This document shows positions 18,393 through 25,660 of a DNA stretch of 64,000 bases, piece after piece. Position 1 is the stretch's first letter. Each line of letters starts with the position of its first letter. The notes under the pieces were generated by a model. The model did no database searches, was not told the origin of the DNA, and saw nothing but the letters and a program-made list of their open reading frames with translations. The translations under genes and the position numbers were made by a program. The DNA is taken from assembly GCF_001693515.2 (NCBI RefSeq), contig NZ_CP042968.1:6696001-6760000 (forward strand), in the 5' to 3' direction. Source of the DNA: Bradyrhizobium paxllaeri. Its GTDB lineage: Bacteria > Pseudomonadota > Alphaproteobacteria > Rhizobiales > Xanthobacteraceae.

Positions 18393-18428
18393 CCCCGTGC
18401 GACCAAGGGCTGGTCGCACGGGGCTTTT
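18393..18428 (+). terminator. Rho-independent terminator after msrAB
   Basis: CCCCGTGCGACCA (18393-18405) and TGGTCGCACGGGG (18411-18423) form a perfect 13-bp stem with a 5-base loop, followed by CTTTTG. It lies 28 bases after the msrB stop. Confidence 0.92.
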
Positions 18429-18482
18429 GTTTGGTGGGAAGTTTCCCCGGTTGTCCCGGCGCAAACGAGGAAAAATTTGAAA

Positions 18483-18857
18483 ATGCCGATTTCCAAACGC
18501 CTGCTGCTCGGTCTCGGGCTTGCCACCTTCATCATGGAGAGCGTTGTGATTCAGCCTGCCCTCGCCGCCGACAAGGTCTCCCTGTTCAAGGTCATCACCA
18601 CCAGGGACGAGATCGTGATCGGGATCAGCGAAGGCGATCTCGCCCAGATCGAGGGCCAGAATGCCGGCGGCGTTGCCAAGATGCTGGTCGCCAAGGGCTC
18701 GATGAGCGTGTGGCAATACGCGGTGCGCAAGAACGCCGGCGGCGATCTCGAACAGTCGCCGCTGCACAAGATCGGCCTGATCGCCAGCGATAGCCTCCGC
18801 GTCGAGCCTTATGCGACGCCGCTGAAGGTGCTGCCGATCGACGAGAGCAAGAAATGA
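18483..18857 (+). CDS. Small exported protein, function unknown
   Basis: This 124-residue product has a signal peptide of ~28 residues ending PALAA, then a mature part of ~95 residues with VSLFKVITTRDEIVIGISEG and a basic C-terminus. It contains no cysteines or known motif that I recognise. The start at ATG 18483 follows a GAGGA-containing region. A TTG six bases upstream is also in frame. It is a plausible conserved periplasmic protein of the lineage. The palindrome at 18867 follows its stop. Confidence 0.65.
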   Translation: MPISKRLLLGLGLATFIMESVVIQPALAADKVSLFKVITTRDEIVIGISEGDLAQIEGQNAGGVAKMLVAKGSMSVWQYAVRKNAGGDLEQSPLHKIGLIASDSLRVEPYATPLKVLPIDESKK

Positions 18858-18866
18858 CGACGTAGT

Positions 18867-18949
18867 CGTCATTCCGGGATGGTCCGAAGGACCAGACCCG
18901 GAATCTCGGGATTCCGGGCTCGATGCTTCGCATCGCCCCGGAATGACGG
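18867..18949. repeat. Palindromic repeat of a second family (ATTCCGGG type)
   Basis: CGTCATTCCGGGATGG at the left and CCCCGGAATGACG at the right are inverted, with inner inverted pairs GGTCCGAAGGACC and GATGCTTCGCATC. The ends resemble those of the ATTGCGAG family but the interior differs. It lies between a small exported protein and the DUF3309 gene. Confidence 0.75.
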
Positions 18950-19063
18950 TGTCCTACTAACCTTTTCCGGCGGATCGACCAACGACTCGCGGCCCGGAAT
19001 ATGCTTTGATCCGGGCTGCGGGAGCGTTTTTCTCGCTACCCGCGGGCCTTCGGAGCGCGCGTC

Positions 19064-19228
19064 ATGACGCTTGGCACGATCCTCGTCATCATCCTGATCA
19101 TCATCCTCCTGGGCGGCTTTTCCGGCCGCGTCAGGGGCTATGGCTACGGTTATGGCCATTCCGGCATGGGGCTCGTTGGCGTGATTTTGATCGTGCTCCT
19201 GATCCTGCTGCTACTCGGCAAAATCTAG
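19064..19228 (+). CDS. DUF3309 family small membrane protein
   Basis: This 54-residue protein is two hydrophobic helices around a glycine/tyrosine turn: MTLGTILVIILIIILLGGF, then GYGYGYGHSGMG, then LVGVILIVLLILLLLGKI. This is the layout of DUF3309 proteins, common in rhizobia and often linked to general stress, which is prior knowledge and not shown here. It was found by reading the frame from ATG 19064 to TAG 19226-19228. Confidence 0.8.
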   Translation: MTLGTILVIILIIILLGGFSGRVRGYGYGYGHSGMGLVGVILIVLLILLLLGKI

Positions 19229-19453
19229 GCCAATTAAGTCATTGAAATAACTTGATTAAATTTTTGTTCCCTGCAGCCATGCGTGGATTCATCATCACCC
19301 CCGATGTCGGGCTTCGGGGGTCGCATTTCCGTCAAAGAAGCTTATATTGGGCTCTGAAATGACGTGCACGGCGCGGCCCGCCACTGTGGCCCCACCGTCA
19401 TCCAATCCCCATTGCTCACACGCGAGAGCCGAAAAAGATTGAGGTCACCGTCC
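19229..19453. other. Intergenic region, AT-rich start
   Basis: These 225 bases begin with an AT-rich stretch (19229-19275) and continue as ordinary high-GC DNA. They presumably hold the promoter for the gene at 19454. No repeat or motif was recognised. Confidence 0.4.
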
Positions 19454-19735
19454 ATGCGTCCCTTCAGCTACAACACCGCCGCCGAACTCTTTCCCGCCGC
19501 GATCCGCAAGAAGAAGCGCGCCGGGTTTGCCTATCGGCGTTTCGGCACCGCGGCGGAAGCGGTTCGCTTCGCGATCGAGGAGTTGCCGGCGGATTCGCTG
19601 AATGGCGCCTACCTGCAGGTCGAGGAAGCCCGCTTCGACCAGAGCGGCATCCGCTCGCTCTATGAAAGCGAAGCCTTCCCGCTACCGCGCCGCCCGCGCC
19701 CGGCCGCCACCGAGGACAAGGCCGACGCGGCCTGA
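19454..19735 (+). CDS. Conserved hypothetical protein, 93 residues
   Basis: The product begins MRPFSYNTAAELFPAAIRKK and continues with FAYRRFGTAAEAVRFAIEEL, which suggests one compact helical domain, and ends in a proline/arginine-rich tail. No function is recognised. I chose ATG 19454 because the preceding frame has no coding character. A clear terminator at 19758-19790 follows, which supports a real transcript. Confidence 0.65.
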   Translation: MRPFSYNTAAELFPAAIRKKKRAGFAYRRFGTAAEAVRFAIEELPADSLNGAYLQVEEARFDQSGIRSLYESEAFPLPRRPRPAATEDKADAA

Positions 19736-19757
19736 GTTTTTGGAAATTCAAACAGCG

Positions 19758-19790
19758 CGCCCCTGGAAATCATTTCCGGGGGCGTTTTTT
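19758..19790 (+). terminator. Rho-independent terminator
   Basis: CGCCCCTGGAAA (19758-19769) pairs with TTTCCGGGGGCG (19773-19784) over a 3-base loop, with one T-G wobble, and is followed by TTTTTT. It ends the transcript of the 19454 gene and sits against the stop of the convergent DUF4112 gene. Confidence 0.9.
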
Positions 19791-20328
19791 ATTGCCGTGG
19801 CTGCTTGTCGAGCCAGCGCCTGAGCATCCGCACGTTGCGGACGTTGGCACGGAACATGACGTCGAAGGCGTCGCCCGCCACTGGCACCAGGCCGACTGCG
19901 CCGTCGACCGCGACATTGGCGAGCATCCGCGCCGTGATGTGCCAGGGCGCCCCGAGCGCCCGCGCCTCGCGGACGATCCACAGCGAAATCGCCGTCGTGA
20001 TGATATCGCCGATCACCGGGATCAGGCCGATCAGCCCGTCGATGCCGTAGCGGAAATTGGTGCCGGGCACGATGAAGGCGACGTCCAGAAGCTTTGCGAT
20101 GGCGTCGAGCCGCGCGATCCGCTGCTCGCGCGTCAGCTCACCGAACGGATTGGCGGCGGAATGGCCGAAATCGAACCGCAAGCCCTCGAACTGCGTGTGC
20201 AGGTTCGCTTCGGGAAGTTCGCGCCCTTCCTGGTCGATGACCGGGCCGCGCCCGGCCGCGCGCGTCCGGGAGGATGGCCCGGAGCGTGACCGCGGTGGCG
20301 TATAGATATCGTCGTTTGACATGGTCAT
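19789..20328 (-). CDS. DUF4112 domain-containing membrane protein
   Basis: This 179-residue protein has a disordered, arginine-rich N-terminus (~1-65), then a DUF4112 core: IARLDAIAKLLDVAFIVPGT, FRYGIDGLIGLIPVIGDIIT, MLANVAVDGAVGLVPVAGDA and FDVMFRANVRNVRML. The repeated GLIPVIGD and GLVPVAGD turns between hydrophobic stretches are the family hallmark. Function is unknown. It converges on the 19454 gene and faces the repeat-rich gap at 20329-20799. Confidence 0.85.
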   Translation of the reverse strand: MTMSNDDIYTPPRSRSGPSSRTRAAGRGPVIDQEGRELPEANLHTQFEGLRFDFGHSAANPFGELTREQRIARLDAIAKLLDVAFIVPGTNFRYGIDGLIGLIPVIGDIITTAISLWIVREARALGAPWHITARMLANVAVDGAVGLVPVAGDAFDVMFRANVRNVRMLRRWLDKQPRQ

Positions 20329-20512
20329 CAGATGGTAACGCGAATACGAGGTGCAAGTTGCGTCAAATTATCGCTTGTGACCTGTCGGCACCGACGGTCG
20401 CATGGTTCGAGATGCACGGCATTGCCGCACCCCTCACCTGGTCTCGGCCGTCATCCTGAAGGAGGTGCGCAAGCGCCGCCTCGGAGGATGCACCTCAGCC
20501 CCACTCTCTCAC

Positions 20513-20589
20513 CATCATTGCGAGCGAAGCGAAGCAATCCATAGCGTCACACGCCAAAATGCGGATTGCTGCGGCTCCTCGCAATGACG
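20513..20589. repeat. Palindromic intergenic repeat, copy C
   Basis: ATCATTGCGAGCGAAGCGAAGC and GCTCCTCGCAATGACGG mark the ends. The inner arms (GCAATCCAT against GCGGATTGC) are more degraded than in the other copies. It belongs to the family at 5406. Confidence 0.75.
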
Positions 20590-20670
20590 GTGGATACAGC
20601 TTCGCGATCCCGCGACACGAATTGCCCGAGCTTGGCGGGAGAAATCTCCGAAATCCCGTCGGCCGCCCCT

Positions 20671-20687
20671 GACAGGATTTTCCTGAC
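20671..20687. promoter_or_regulatory. 17-bp palindrome, candidate operator 1
   Basis: GACAGGATTTTCCTGAC is an imperfect palindrome that matches the perfect copy at 25585-25601 in 14 of 17 positions, and the copy at 21490 in 16 of 17. It is 112 bases upstream of the GTG of the small membrane gene at 20800. At this site and at 21490 the sequence CAGG-N6-CCT recurs 8-9 bases after CTGACG, which may mark a shared promoter. Confidence 0.5.
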
Positions 20688-20799
20688 GTTTCCAGCTCAG
20701 GCACCATCCTAATATGTCGCACCGTTTGCGCGAGGCATGGGGGCGCAAACCGACCGGTTCACGGTCACCACAACGGTCGAAAGCACGAGGTGATGACAG

Positions 20800-20994
20800 G
20801 TGAGAAGACTAGCCCATCTTGCAGTTACATTCTTTCTAGCCATGGCGAGCGCGACTTTCGTGGCGTATTCGTTGGCCCACGTCGCGCACTACAATCTGGG
20901 AGTGCCCGGCTCTGCCCTTCGCGAGCAGGCCCTGATTTGCGCGGCTCTTATCTTTGGCCTCGTCACGATCGAATTTCTCGTAAGCAAGGAGTGA
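20800..20994 (+). CDS. Small membrane protein, first of a tandem paralogous pair
   Basis: This 64-residue protein starts at GTG 20800 behind GAGGTGAT. Two hydrophobic segments (LAVTFFLAMASATFVAYSLA, then ICAALIFGLVTIEFLV) flank VAHYNLGVPGSALREQAL. The same layout, with HYxLGVPxxxLR, appears in the next gene, so the two arose by duplication. Function is unknown. The gap to the next start is 17 bases with a strong ribosome site, so they should be co-translated. A shared palindrome lies upstream at 20671. Confidence 0.6.
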   Translation: MRRLAHLAVTFFLAMASATFVAYSLAHVAHYNLGVPGSALREQALICAALIFGLVTIEFLVSKE

Positions 20995-21011
20995 GCGGAG
21001 GTGAGCCGGCA

Positions 21012-21209
21012 ATGAGGATCATCGATCTGGTTGTCGCGCTCATTTTCTTCGTCGCGAGCGCCGGCGTGGCCGCCTTCCTGATGGCGGCTTTCATCCACTA
21101 CGGGCTGGGAGTTCCTCCTGCGGTACTGAGGCTCGACGCCCTTGTTTCCGCGGGCCTCGTCAGCCTTGTGCTTCTGATGACGACGATAAGGATCAATAGC
21201 GAAGATTAG
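21012..21209 (+). CDS. Small membrane protein, second of a tandem paralogous pair
   Basis: This 65-residue protein has two hydrophobic segments (LVVALIFFVASAGVAAFLMA and LVSAGLVSLVLLMTTI) around FIHYGLGVPPAVLRLDAL, matching the preceding gene. GGAGGTGA sits 6 bases before ATG 21012. Two helices with a conserved HY-LGVP loop suggest a small paired membrane complex, which is inference only. I know no named family for it. Confidence 0.65.
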   Translation: MRIIDLVVALIFFVASAGVAAFLMAAFIHYGLGVPPAVLRLDALVSAGLVSLVLLMTTIRINSED

Positions 21210-21255
21210 CGGACGAACTTTTATCGACAAATCTGGTGCAGGACGGGGGCTCGAA

Positions 21256-21444
21256 ATGTTCACCAGCAAAACGGTCAGCAAACCACCTCTGGCCTACTGC
21301 GTACCGTGTCTGGAACGGACGCCGCACCGTTACGAGCGGCTCGGCGTCAATGGCCAGCTTACATCCAGAGCCATCTGCCTGGTCTGCAACAACGACTCGC
21401 GTGAAGGCTTAGCGCGCCAAAAAACAGCCGACTCATCTCCATAA
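21256..21444 (+). CDS. Small protein with two CxxC pairs
   Basis: This 62-residue product carries CVPC at 15-18 and CLVC at 41-44, spaced as in zinc ribbons (YCVPCLERTPHRYERLG, then AICLVCNNDS). The rest is polar. The ribosome site before ATG 21256 is weak. It follows the small membrane pair by 46 bases on the same strand and may be in the same transcript. It could be a small zinc-binding accessory protein or a chance frame. Confidence 0.4.
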   Translation: MFTSKTVSKPPLAYCVPCLERTPHRYERLGVNGQLTSRAICLVCNNDSREGLARQKTADSSP

Positions 21445-21489
21445 GCAACGTGGACGCTGTCCGGTGCGTCGAATTTCGGGGTGACAGTT

Positions 21490-21506
21490 GACAGGTTTTT
21501 CCTGAC
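21490..21506. promoter_or_regulatory. 17-bp palindrome, candidate operator 2
   Basis: GACAGGTTTTTCCTGAC differs from the site at 20671 at one position. It lies 69 bases upstream of the GTG at 21575. The downstream CAGG-N6-CCT arrangement is the same as at the first site. Confidence 0.5.
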
Positions 21507-21574
21507 GCGCCGTCGCAGGATTGAGCCTTAGGATGGCGATTCGAGCGAGGTGTGTAACTTCCAGGGAGCGGGCG

Positions 21575-21814
21575 GTGGACCGAACGAATGACAAGTCTCT
21601 CCAGCAGCACCGGAGCAAGCAACTGTATGAACGTGCGTCTTTCTTCAAGCGCCTGGCGATTGGTGCAGCCGATCCGAAATTTTCAGCCAAGCTTCAGGCC
21701 TTGGTCGACGAGTATGAAAGCGAGGCCGCGCGAGCAAAGCTCGAAATAGAGCAGCCCGCAGCAGCGCAAGAGCCTGCCTATACCGACGGCACAGCGGAGC
21801 ATCGCACCGGTTGA
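21575..21814 (+). CDS. Small helical protein, function unknown
   Basis: This 79-residue product starts at GTG 21575, with AGGGAG 7 bases upstream. The frame is open further back to 21521 but the ribosome site favours the GTG. Residues ~10-55 (SLQQHRSKQLYERASFFKRL, then KLQALVDEYESEAARAKLEI) look like one long amphipathic helix or coiled coil, and the tail is acidic. I do not recognise a family. It lies directly behind palindrome 2 and ahead of a winged-helix gene on the same strand. Confidence 0.55.
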   Translation: MDRTNDKSLQQHRSKQLYERASFFKRLAIGAADPKFSAKLQALVDEYESEAARAKLEIEQPAAAQEPAYTDGTAEHRTG

Positions 21815-21915
21815 GGATTTCCCCGGCAGGCGCATAGTTCCGTCGTCTCTACGACCCCGACGATCGCGGCTTCAGGTATCCGGCATTGCTTGAACCCACA
21901 ACATCAGCCAACGGC

Positions 21916-22290
21916 ATGGCAACGCAACACGTCCCCGATGATATCAGGGACTTCATATTGAAGCACATTGCTTCGGTACCCCAGATTGAAGCACTTCTTC
22001 TTATCTGGTCGAATCCGGAGAAGCGCTGGCGCGTGTCGCAGATCGCGGCGCGCATCTATGCCGGCGAAACCGAAACCGCGAAAGCGCTCGAGGGACTTTG
22101 TGCCAACGGCTTACTGTCCCGCAAGGACGATGCTTTTGGCCTGAGCGCATCGGAAGAAAACACCGAAATGATTGGAAGACTGAAGGAAGCCTACGCGCGC
22201 CACCTCATCCCGGTGACAGATGTCATCCACGGCAAATCGCGAGGACCTCGCCCAACGGCAGAGACGCGCTTGCTTCGAAGGGATCGATGA
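21916..22290 (+). CDS. Winged-helix DNA-binding-like protein
   Basis: The 124-residue product has a helical core VPQIEALLLIWSNPEKRWRV, then SQIAARIYAGETETAKALEG and LCANGLLSRKDDAF, which reads as a winged helix (the helix-turn-helix SQIAARIYAGETETAKAL followed by a wing). The C-terminal part contains EAYARHLIPVTDVIHGK. It may be a transcription factor or a structural winged-helix protein. The stop is 1 base before the GTG of the next gene, so the two are likely coupled. The partner is a small exported protein. Confidence 0.6.
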   Translation: MATQHVPDDIRDFILKHIASVPQIEALLLIWSNPEKRWRVSQIAARIYAGETETAKALEGLCANGLLSRKDDAFGLSASEENTEMIGRLKEAYARHLIPVTDVIHGKSRGPRPTAETRLLRRDR

Positions 22291-22291
22291 A

Positions 22292-22597
22292 GTGCGAGCG
22301 ATCAAGTCAAGCCCGGGCCCTGGGCACATCTCTGGCGCTGCGGCTGTTCGCGAGGCAGTCGGCCTCGCGGCGCTTCTGGCAGCCTTGTTCGTGGCGCAGC
22401 CGTCCTTCGCCCAGAAGCTATACCCCTACGAACCTCTGATGATGGACCCCTACTCGACCATCTATGTCAACGATGGCTCGTGTTCGGCAGGCAAGGTCCT
22501 GCGCGTGCAAGGTGCCCCTCGGAATCAGCGCCGGAAGAAGAGCTGCGTGCCGATGAGCGATCTACAGGCCGTTCAGCACCCCGGCTCCGCCAAGTAG
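22292..22597 (+). CDS. Small exported protein, DUF6719-like
   Basis: This 101-residue product starts at GTG 22292, with AAGGGA 7 bases upstream and overlapping the previous gene's last codons. The N-terminal ~45 residues end in a signal peptide (VGLAALLAALFVAQPSFAQ). The mature part contains YVNDGSCSAGKVLRVQGA and KKSCVPM, with two cysteines that could form a disulfide. This resembles the small periplasmic DUF6719 proteins of Bradyrhizobium, by memory rather than search. Repeats at 22621 follow. Confidence 0.55.
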   Translation: MRAIKSSPGPGHISGAAAVREAVGLAALLAALFVAQPSFAQKLYPYEPLMMDPYSTIYVNDGSCSAGKVLRVQGAPRNQRRKKSCVPMSDLQAVQHPGSAK

Positions 22598-22620
22598 CCG
22601 AGATCCGCACGGCGGCTAAA

Positions 22621-22720
22621 GCATGATCCGGAAAAGTGTGTAGCGGTTTTCCGAAAAGATCATGCTCAAACAAAAAGCTAAAGCGGGATGAAGATTCGAA
22701 GAAAAGTCATCACGCTTTAG
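22621..22720. repeat. Two adjacent palindromes (GCATGATCC type and CTAAAGCG type)
   Basis: GCATGATCCGGAAAAG at 22621 and CTTTTCGGAAAACCGC-like arms close at GATCATGC (22658-22665), giving one palindrome. A second follows at 22678-22720, from CTAAAGCGGGATGA to TCATCACGCTTTAG. Such units are widespread in Bradyrhizobium intergenic DNA. They fill the gap between a small exported protein and the convergent response regulator gene. Confidence 0.75.
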
Positions 22721-22748
22721 CGCTCTCCGGGCGTCAGCGCGAGGCGTC

Positions 22749-23402
22749 TCAGTTTGGGGCGGCTAGCCAGCCCTGCTTGATGCCAAAGCGAACGATATCC
22801 GCGCGGCTGTGAAGTCCCTTCTTTTCGGAGGCTCGCGCCTTATAAGTCTCGACGCTCTTGACGCTCACCTCGAGCTGTCCGGCGATCTGCTTGTTGCTGA
22901 AGCCCTGAGCCACGAGCTTGAGCACATCCTCCTCGCGCCGCGACAGTTCACCGCCATCGCTCTCGCCCGGCAGCGCCAGTGCGGGCACATTCATTGCCAC
23001 CTTCTCGGCGATCGCGGGATCGAGGTAGATATCACCTTGGTTGACCGCGCGAATGGCACGAAGCAATTCGTCTCCAGCCGATCGCTTCAACAAATACCCT
23101 TTGGCCCCCGCTTCGAGCACCGGGTGCACATACGCCCGATCTTCGTGGACCGTCAGCGCAATGATCTTTACGTCGGGGCACTGCCTGCCGACCTGACGCG
23201 CCAGCTCCATCCCGCTGATGTCAGGCAGCGAAAGATCGATGACCGCAATATCCGGCGAGGAATCACAAATCGCCTTCAGGCCTGTGGCTCCCGTGCTGGC
23301 TTCGCCGACAAGCTCGACTTCGGGCACGCCCTGCAGCAGCGCGCGGATGCCGGCAAGTACGACAGGATGATCGTCAACAAGTGCAATGCGAACGGGCGTC
23401 AT
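22749..23402 (-). CDS. NarL/FixJ-family response regulator
   Basis: This 217-residue regulator has a receiver domain (~1-120) with acidic pair DD near 10-11, phosphoacceptor Asp in IAVIDLSLPD (~56), Thr in IIALTVHED and Lys in GYLLKRSAG. It is followed by a LuxR-type helix-turn-helix: ELSRREEDVLKLVAQGFSNK, then QIAGQLEVSVKSVETYKARA. It overlaps the sensor kinase gene by 4 bases (ATGA), so the two form a cognate pair. It is a good candidate to bind the 17-bp palindromes at 20671, 21490 and 25585, since NarL-type proteins bind short dyads, but this is inference. Confidence 0.92.
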   Translation of the reverse strand: MTPVRIALVDDHPVVLAGIRALLQGVPEVELVGEASTGATGLKAICDSSPDIAVIDLSLPDISGMELARQVGRQCPDVKIIALTVHEDRAYVHPVLEAGAKGYLLKRSAGDELLRAIRAVNQGDIYLDPAIAEKVAMNVPALALPGESDGGELSRREEDVLKLVAQGFSNKQIAGQLEVSVKSVETYKARASEKKGLHSRADIVRFGIKQGWLAAPN

Positions 23403-25477
23403 TGGGCGATCTCCGCCTCTTCCAGGGGAATCTGAACAAAAATCGTACTTCCCTTTCCTGGCGCAGATTCGACCGCGATGGTGCCGTCGAGCAGCGCAAC
23501 CCGTTCCTTCATGCCGGAAAGACCCAATCCCGACGTCCGGCCGCTGTCTGATGCAAGCCGGCCGACGTTCTCGGGGTCGAAGCCAATCCCATCATCCTCA
23601 ATAACAAGCGCCAGCCCTTCGGACTTCTTCTCAAGCACGATGCTCACCTTGCTGGCGCTGGCGTGCTTCAGCACGTTGGTCAATCCCTCCTGAACCAATC
23701 GGTACAGGACAGCCGCCACGTCGGCAGGCAGCGAATTGTCACGCCCGACAGTCTGGATATCGACACGAACGCCGTAGCGCTCCTGCCACTCCGCAACGTA
23801 GGCTTCGATCGCCTTGAAGATGCCGAGATCATCGATGGCCGTCGGCCGCAGGTCCGAGGCCGTGCGATGGATGTCGCGGCCGATCTGCGCAGCGAGCTGT
23901 TCCAGCCACCGCACTTGCTCGGTCGCGGCCTGGCCGTTGCTGGCTTTGGTCAATCCCTGCTCGAGGGCTTTCAGTCCGAGAGATAACCCGGTCACCGTCT
24001 GCCCGATCTGATCGTGCAGTTCCCGTGAAATCCGGCGCTGCTCCTCTTCCTGCGCCGAAGCCAGGCGTCGAAGCAAGTGAGACCGTTCGGCCTCGGCGCG
24101 CTTGAGGATGTCGATGTCGGCCAGCACGCCGTGAATCACGTGACGCCGGTTGGGTGGCCCCTCCGCCCTCCCGGCCGCACGCAGCCAATATTCTCCCCGA
24201 TCGTCCGACTGGATCGGAAACTCGACGCTGCTTGATCTGCCGCTCTCGATGCAGTCGGTGGCGAACGAAACCAGGGCAGCGCGATGCGGTGGCTCGACCA
24301 GCGCGAAGATGCGGTCTGCCGACCATCGGGTTTCTCCCGATCGCGCGCCCGCGAGGCCCAGAAGCGTGCGGAAGCGAGTGCAGCCGCTGAATTCGTTTGC
24401 GGATAGATCCCAGCGCCATGTCCCGAGTTCGGCCGCATCGATCGCAAGCGCCCCGCGCTTTTCGCTGTCCAGCAGCGCCGCCGCCGACTGAAGCGCCTCC
24501 ATGCGCCGCCGCTGAGCAATTTCCCGGGCGATCACCAGACCGAGGGCAATGGCAAGGCCGACGCTCGCTGCCGTGCCACCGAACAAGAGGTTCAACGAGC
24601 GGAATACGGGCGCATTCAATTCCGACACCGGCACGCCGACATGGACCGACCACCCATCCGTGCCGGCGAGCACGCGGTGGACGGTTTCAACATCGACGCC
24701 TTCGCGCGTCTGGGTCCGGGGCGAGTTCGCGCCGCCGCGCGCCATGGCTTCCTGTACGGCGGGTGTCGTCGCGCCCGCCTTGCCGACTTTCGTGTCGGGC
24801 GTGCGCGCAACGATCTTCTCCCGGGCGTCAGCAACCGTGCCGGCCCATCCGACCGGCAATCCTGCCTGCGCGAGAATGGTGCCAATCTGGTCGGGCAACA
24901 GGCCGATCGTCAGGACGTAGCGGAGCTCACCATCCCTGATAACAGGGATGCGCAGCGACACGAGTTGCTTGCCGATGGCAGCTTGATAGGGCCCGAGGCC
25001 GCCGAGCACCGGCTTTCGTGTGCGAACAACGGCGTTGAAGCTTTCGGTGTCGGTTACCGGCCCGAGCGGGGTGCCGAGAGGCCGCAGCACATTCAGGACC
25101 TGCTCCTTATCCGGCTTCGTCAGCGCCGCAGTCTCCCATAGCGGACGGGCAGCTACGATCCGCGTTGCCTCGAGATAAAAATCCTGCAAATTGCCCCGAT
25201 CGAGCGCAGCCGAGCTTGCAAGCGTTTCAGCCACCTGCATTTCCCGGGAGATCTCGCCCTCAATCCGGTGGGCGACTTGCGTCAGCGCCTCCGTAGCGGC
25301 CTCGCGAGCGTAGCTCCGTTCCTGATCGGCGGTGATGTAGGCCATCCATCCCCCGAGAAGCAGGACCGGGATGGCTGCCGTGAGAACGAGCGCCGCGAAA
25401 AGCCAGACGCCTTCCTTCGGCCGGCCTGAACCAGAGTAAAGCCTGCTGCCCAACTCCGCGATCACAGTCGCGCGCAT
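23399..25477 (-). CDS. NarX/DegS-type sensor histidine kinase with extracytoplasmic sensor
   Basis: This 692-residue kinase has a membrane segment at ~25-48, a large extracytoplasmic region (~50-295) that is probably a Cache-type sensor, a second membrane segment (~297-318), a PAS-like domain (~345-460, LGTWRWDLSANEFSGCTRF), a HisKA_3 helix region with RRISRELHDQIGQTVTGLSL (phospho-His ~488), and an ATPase domain ending with DDGIGFDPENV and GLGLSGMKERVALLDGTI. The sensed ligand is unknown. Its start is 108 bases from the perfect palindrome at 25585-25601, so it may be autoregulated. Confidence 0.92.
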   Translation of the reverse strand: MRATVIAELGSRLYSGSGRPKEGVWLFAALVLTAAIPVLLLGGWMAYITADQERSYAREAATEALTQVAHRIEGEISREMQVAETLASSAALDRGNLQDFYLEATRIVAARPLWETAALTKPDKEQVLNVLRPLGTPLGPVTDTESFNAVVRTRKPVLGGLGPYQAAIGKQLVSLRIPVIRDGELRYVLTIGLLPDQIGTILAQAGLPVGWAGTVADAREKIVARTPDTKVGKAGATTPAVQEAMARGGANSPRTQTREGVDVETVHRVLAGTDGWSVHVGVPVSELNAPVFRSLNLLFGGTAASVGLAIALGLVIAREIAQRRRMEALQSAAALLDSEKRGALAIDAAELGTWRWDLSANEFSGCTRFRTLLGLAGARSGETRWSADRIFALVEPPHRAALVSFATDCIESGRSSSVEFPIQSDDRGEYWLRAAGRAEGPPNRRHVIHGVLADIDILKRAEAERSHLLRRLASAQEEEQRRISRELHDQIGQTVTGLSLGLKALEQGLTKASNGQAATEQVRWLEQLAAQIGRDIHRTASDLRPTAIDDLGIFKAIEAYVAEWQERYGVRVDIQTVGRDNSLPADVAAVLYRLVQEGLTNVLKHASASKVSIVLEKKSEGLALVIEDDGIGFDPENVGRLASDSGRTSGLGLSGMKERVALLDGTIAVESAPGKGSTIFVQIPLEEAEIAQ

Positions 25478-25584
25478 ATCTTCTTGCCGACAATAACGGA
25501 CAACGCCATGCGCTCCTTTACGTTGAATTCCCGGATCGGATCAGTTCGCTCTTGTTCTGCCAAGCATCATATCGATGGGTACCG

Positions 25585-25601
25585 GTCAGGAAATTCCTGA
25601 C
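25585..25601. promoter_or_regulatory. 17-bp perfect palindrome, candidate operator 3
   Basis: GTCAGGAA-A-TTCCTGAC has perfect 8-bp arms around one central base. It is upstream of the sensor kinase (start 25477, minus strand). It matches the two imperfect sites at 20671 and 21490, all within 5 kb and in front of neighbouring genes. Confidence 0.55.
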
Positions 25602-25660
25602 GCCGGCAGCCATCAGTCGAAATGCAGGCCGCAGGAGAGTCGAGTAGCAGGGGCGGGCCA

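Larger units (their letters stand above)
20329..20799. other. Repeat-rich intergenic region
   Basis: This gap holds an imperfect repeat fragment at about 20448-20502 (GTCATCCTGAAGGAGG...CCTCGGAGGATG), palindromic copy C at 20513-20589, and the 17-bp palindrome at 20671-20687. No coding frame is convincing. The last ~110 bases should be the promoter and leader of the small membrane gene pair. Confidence 0.55.
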
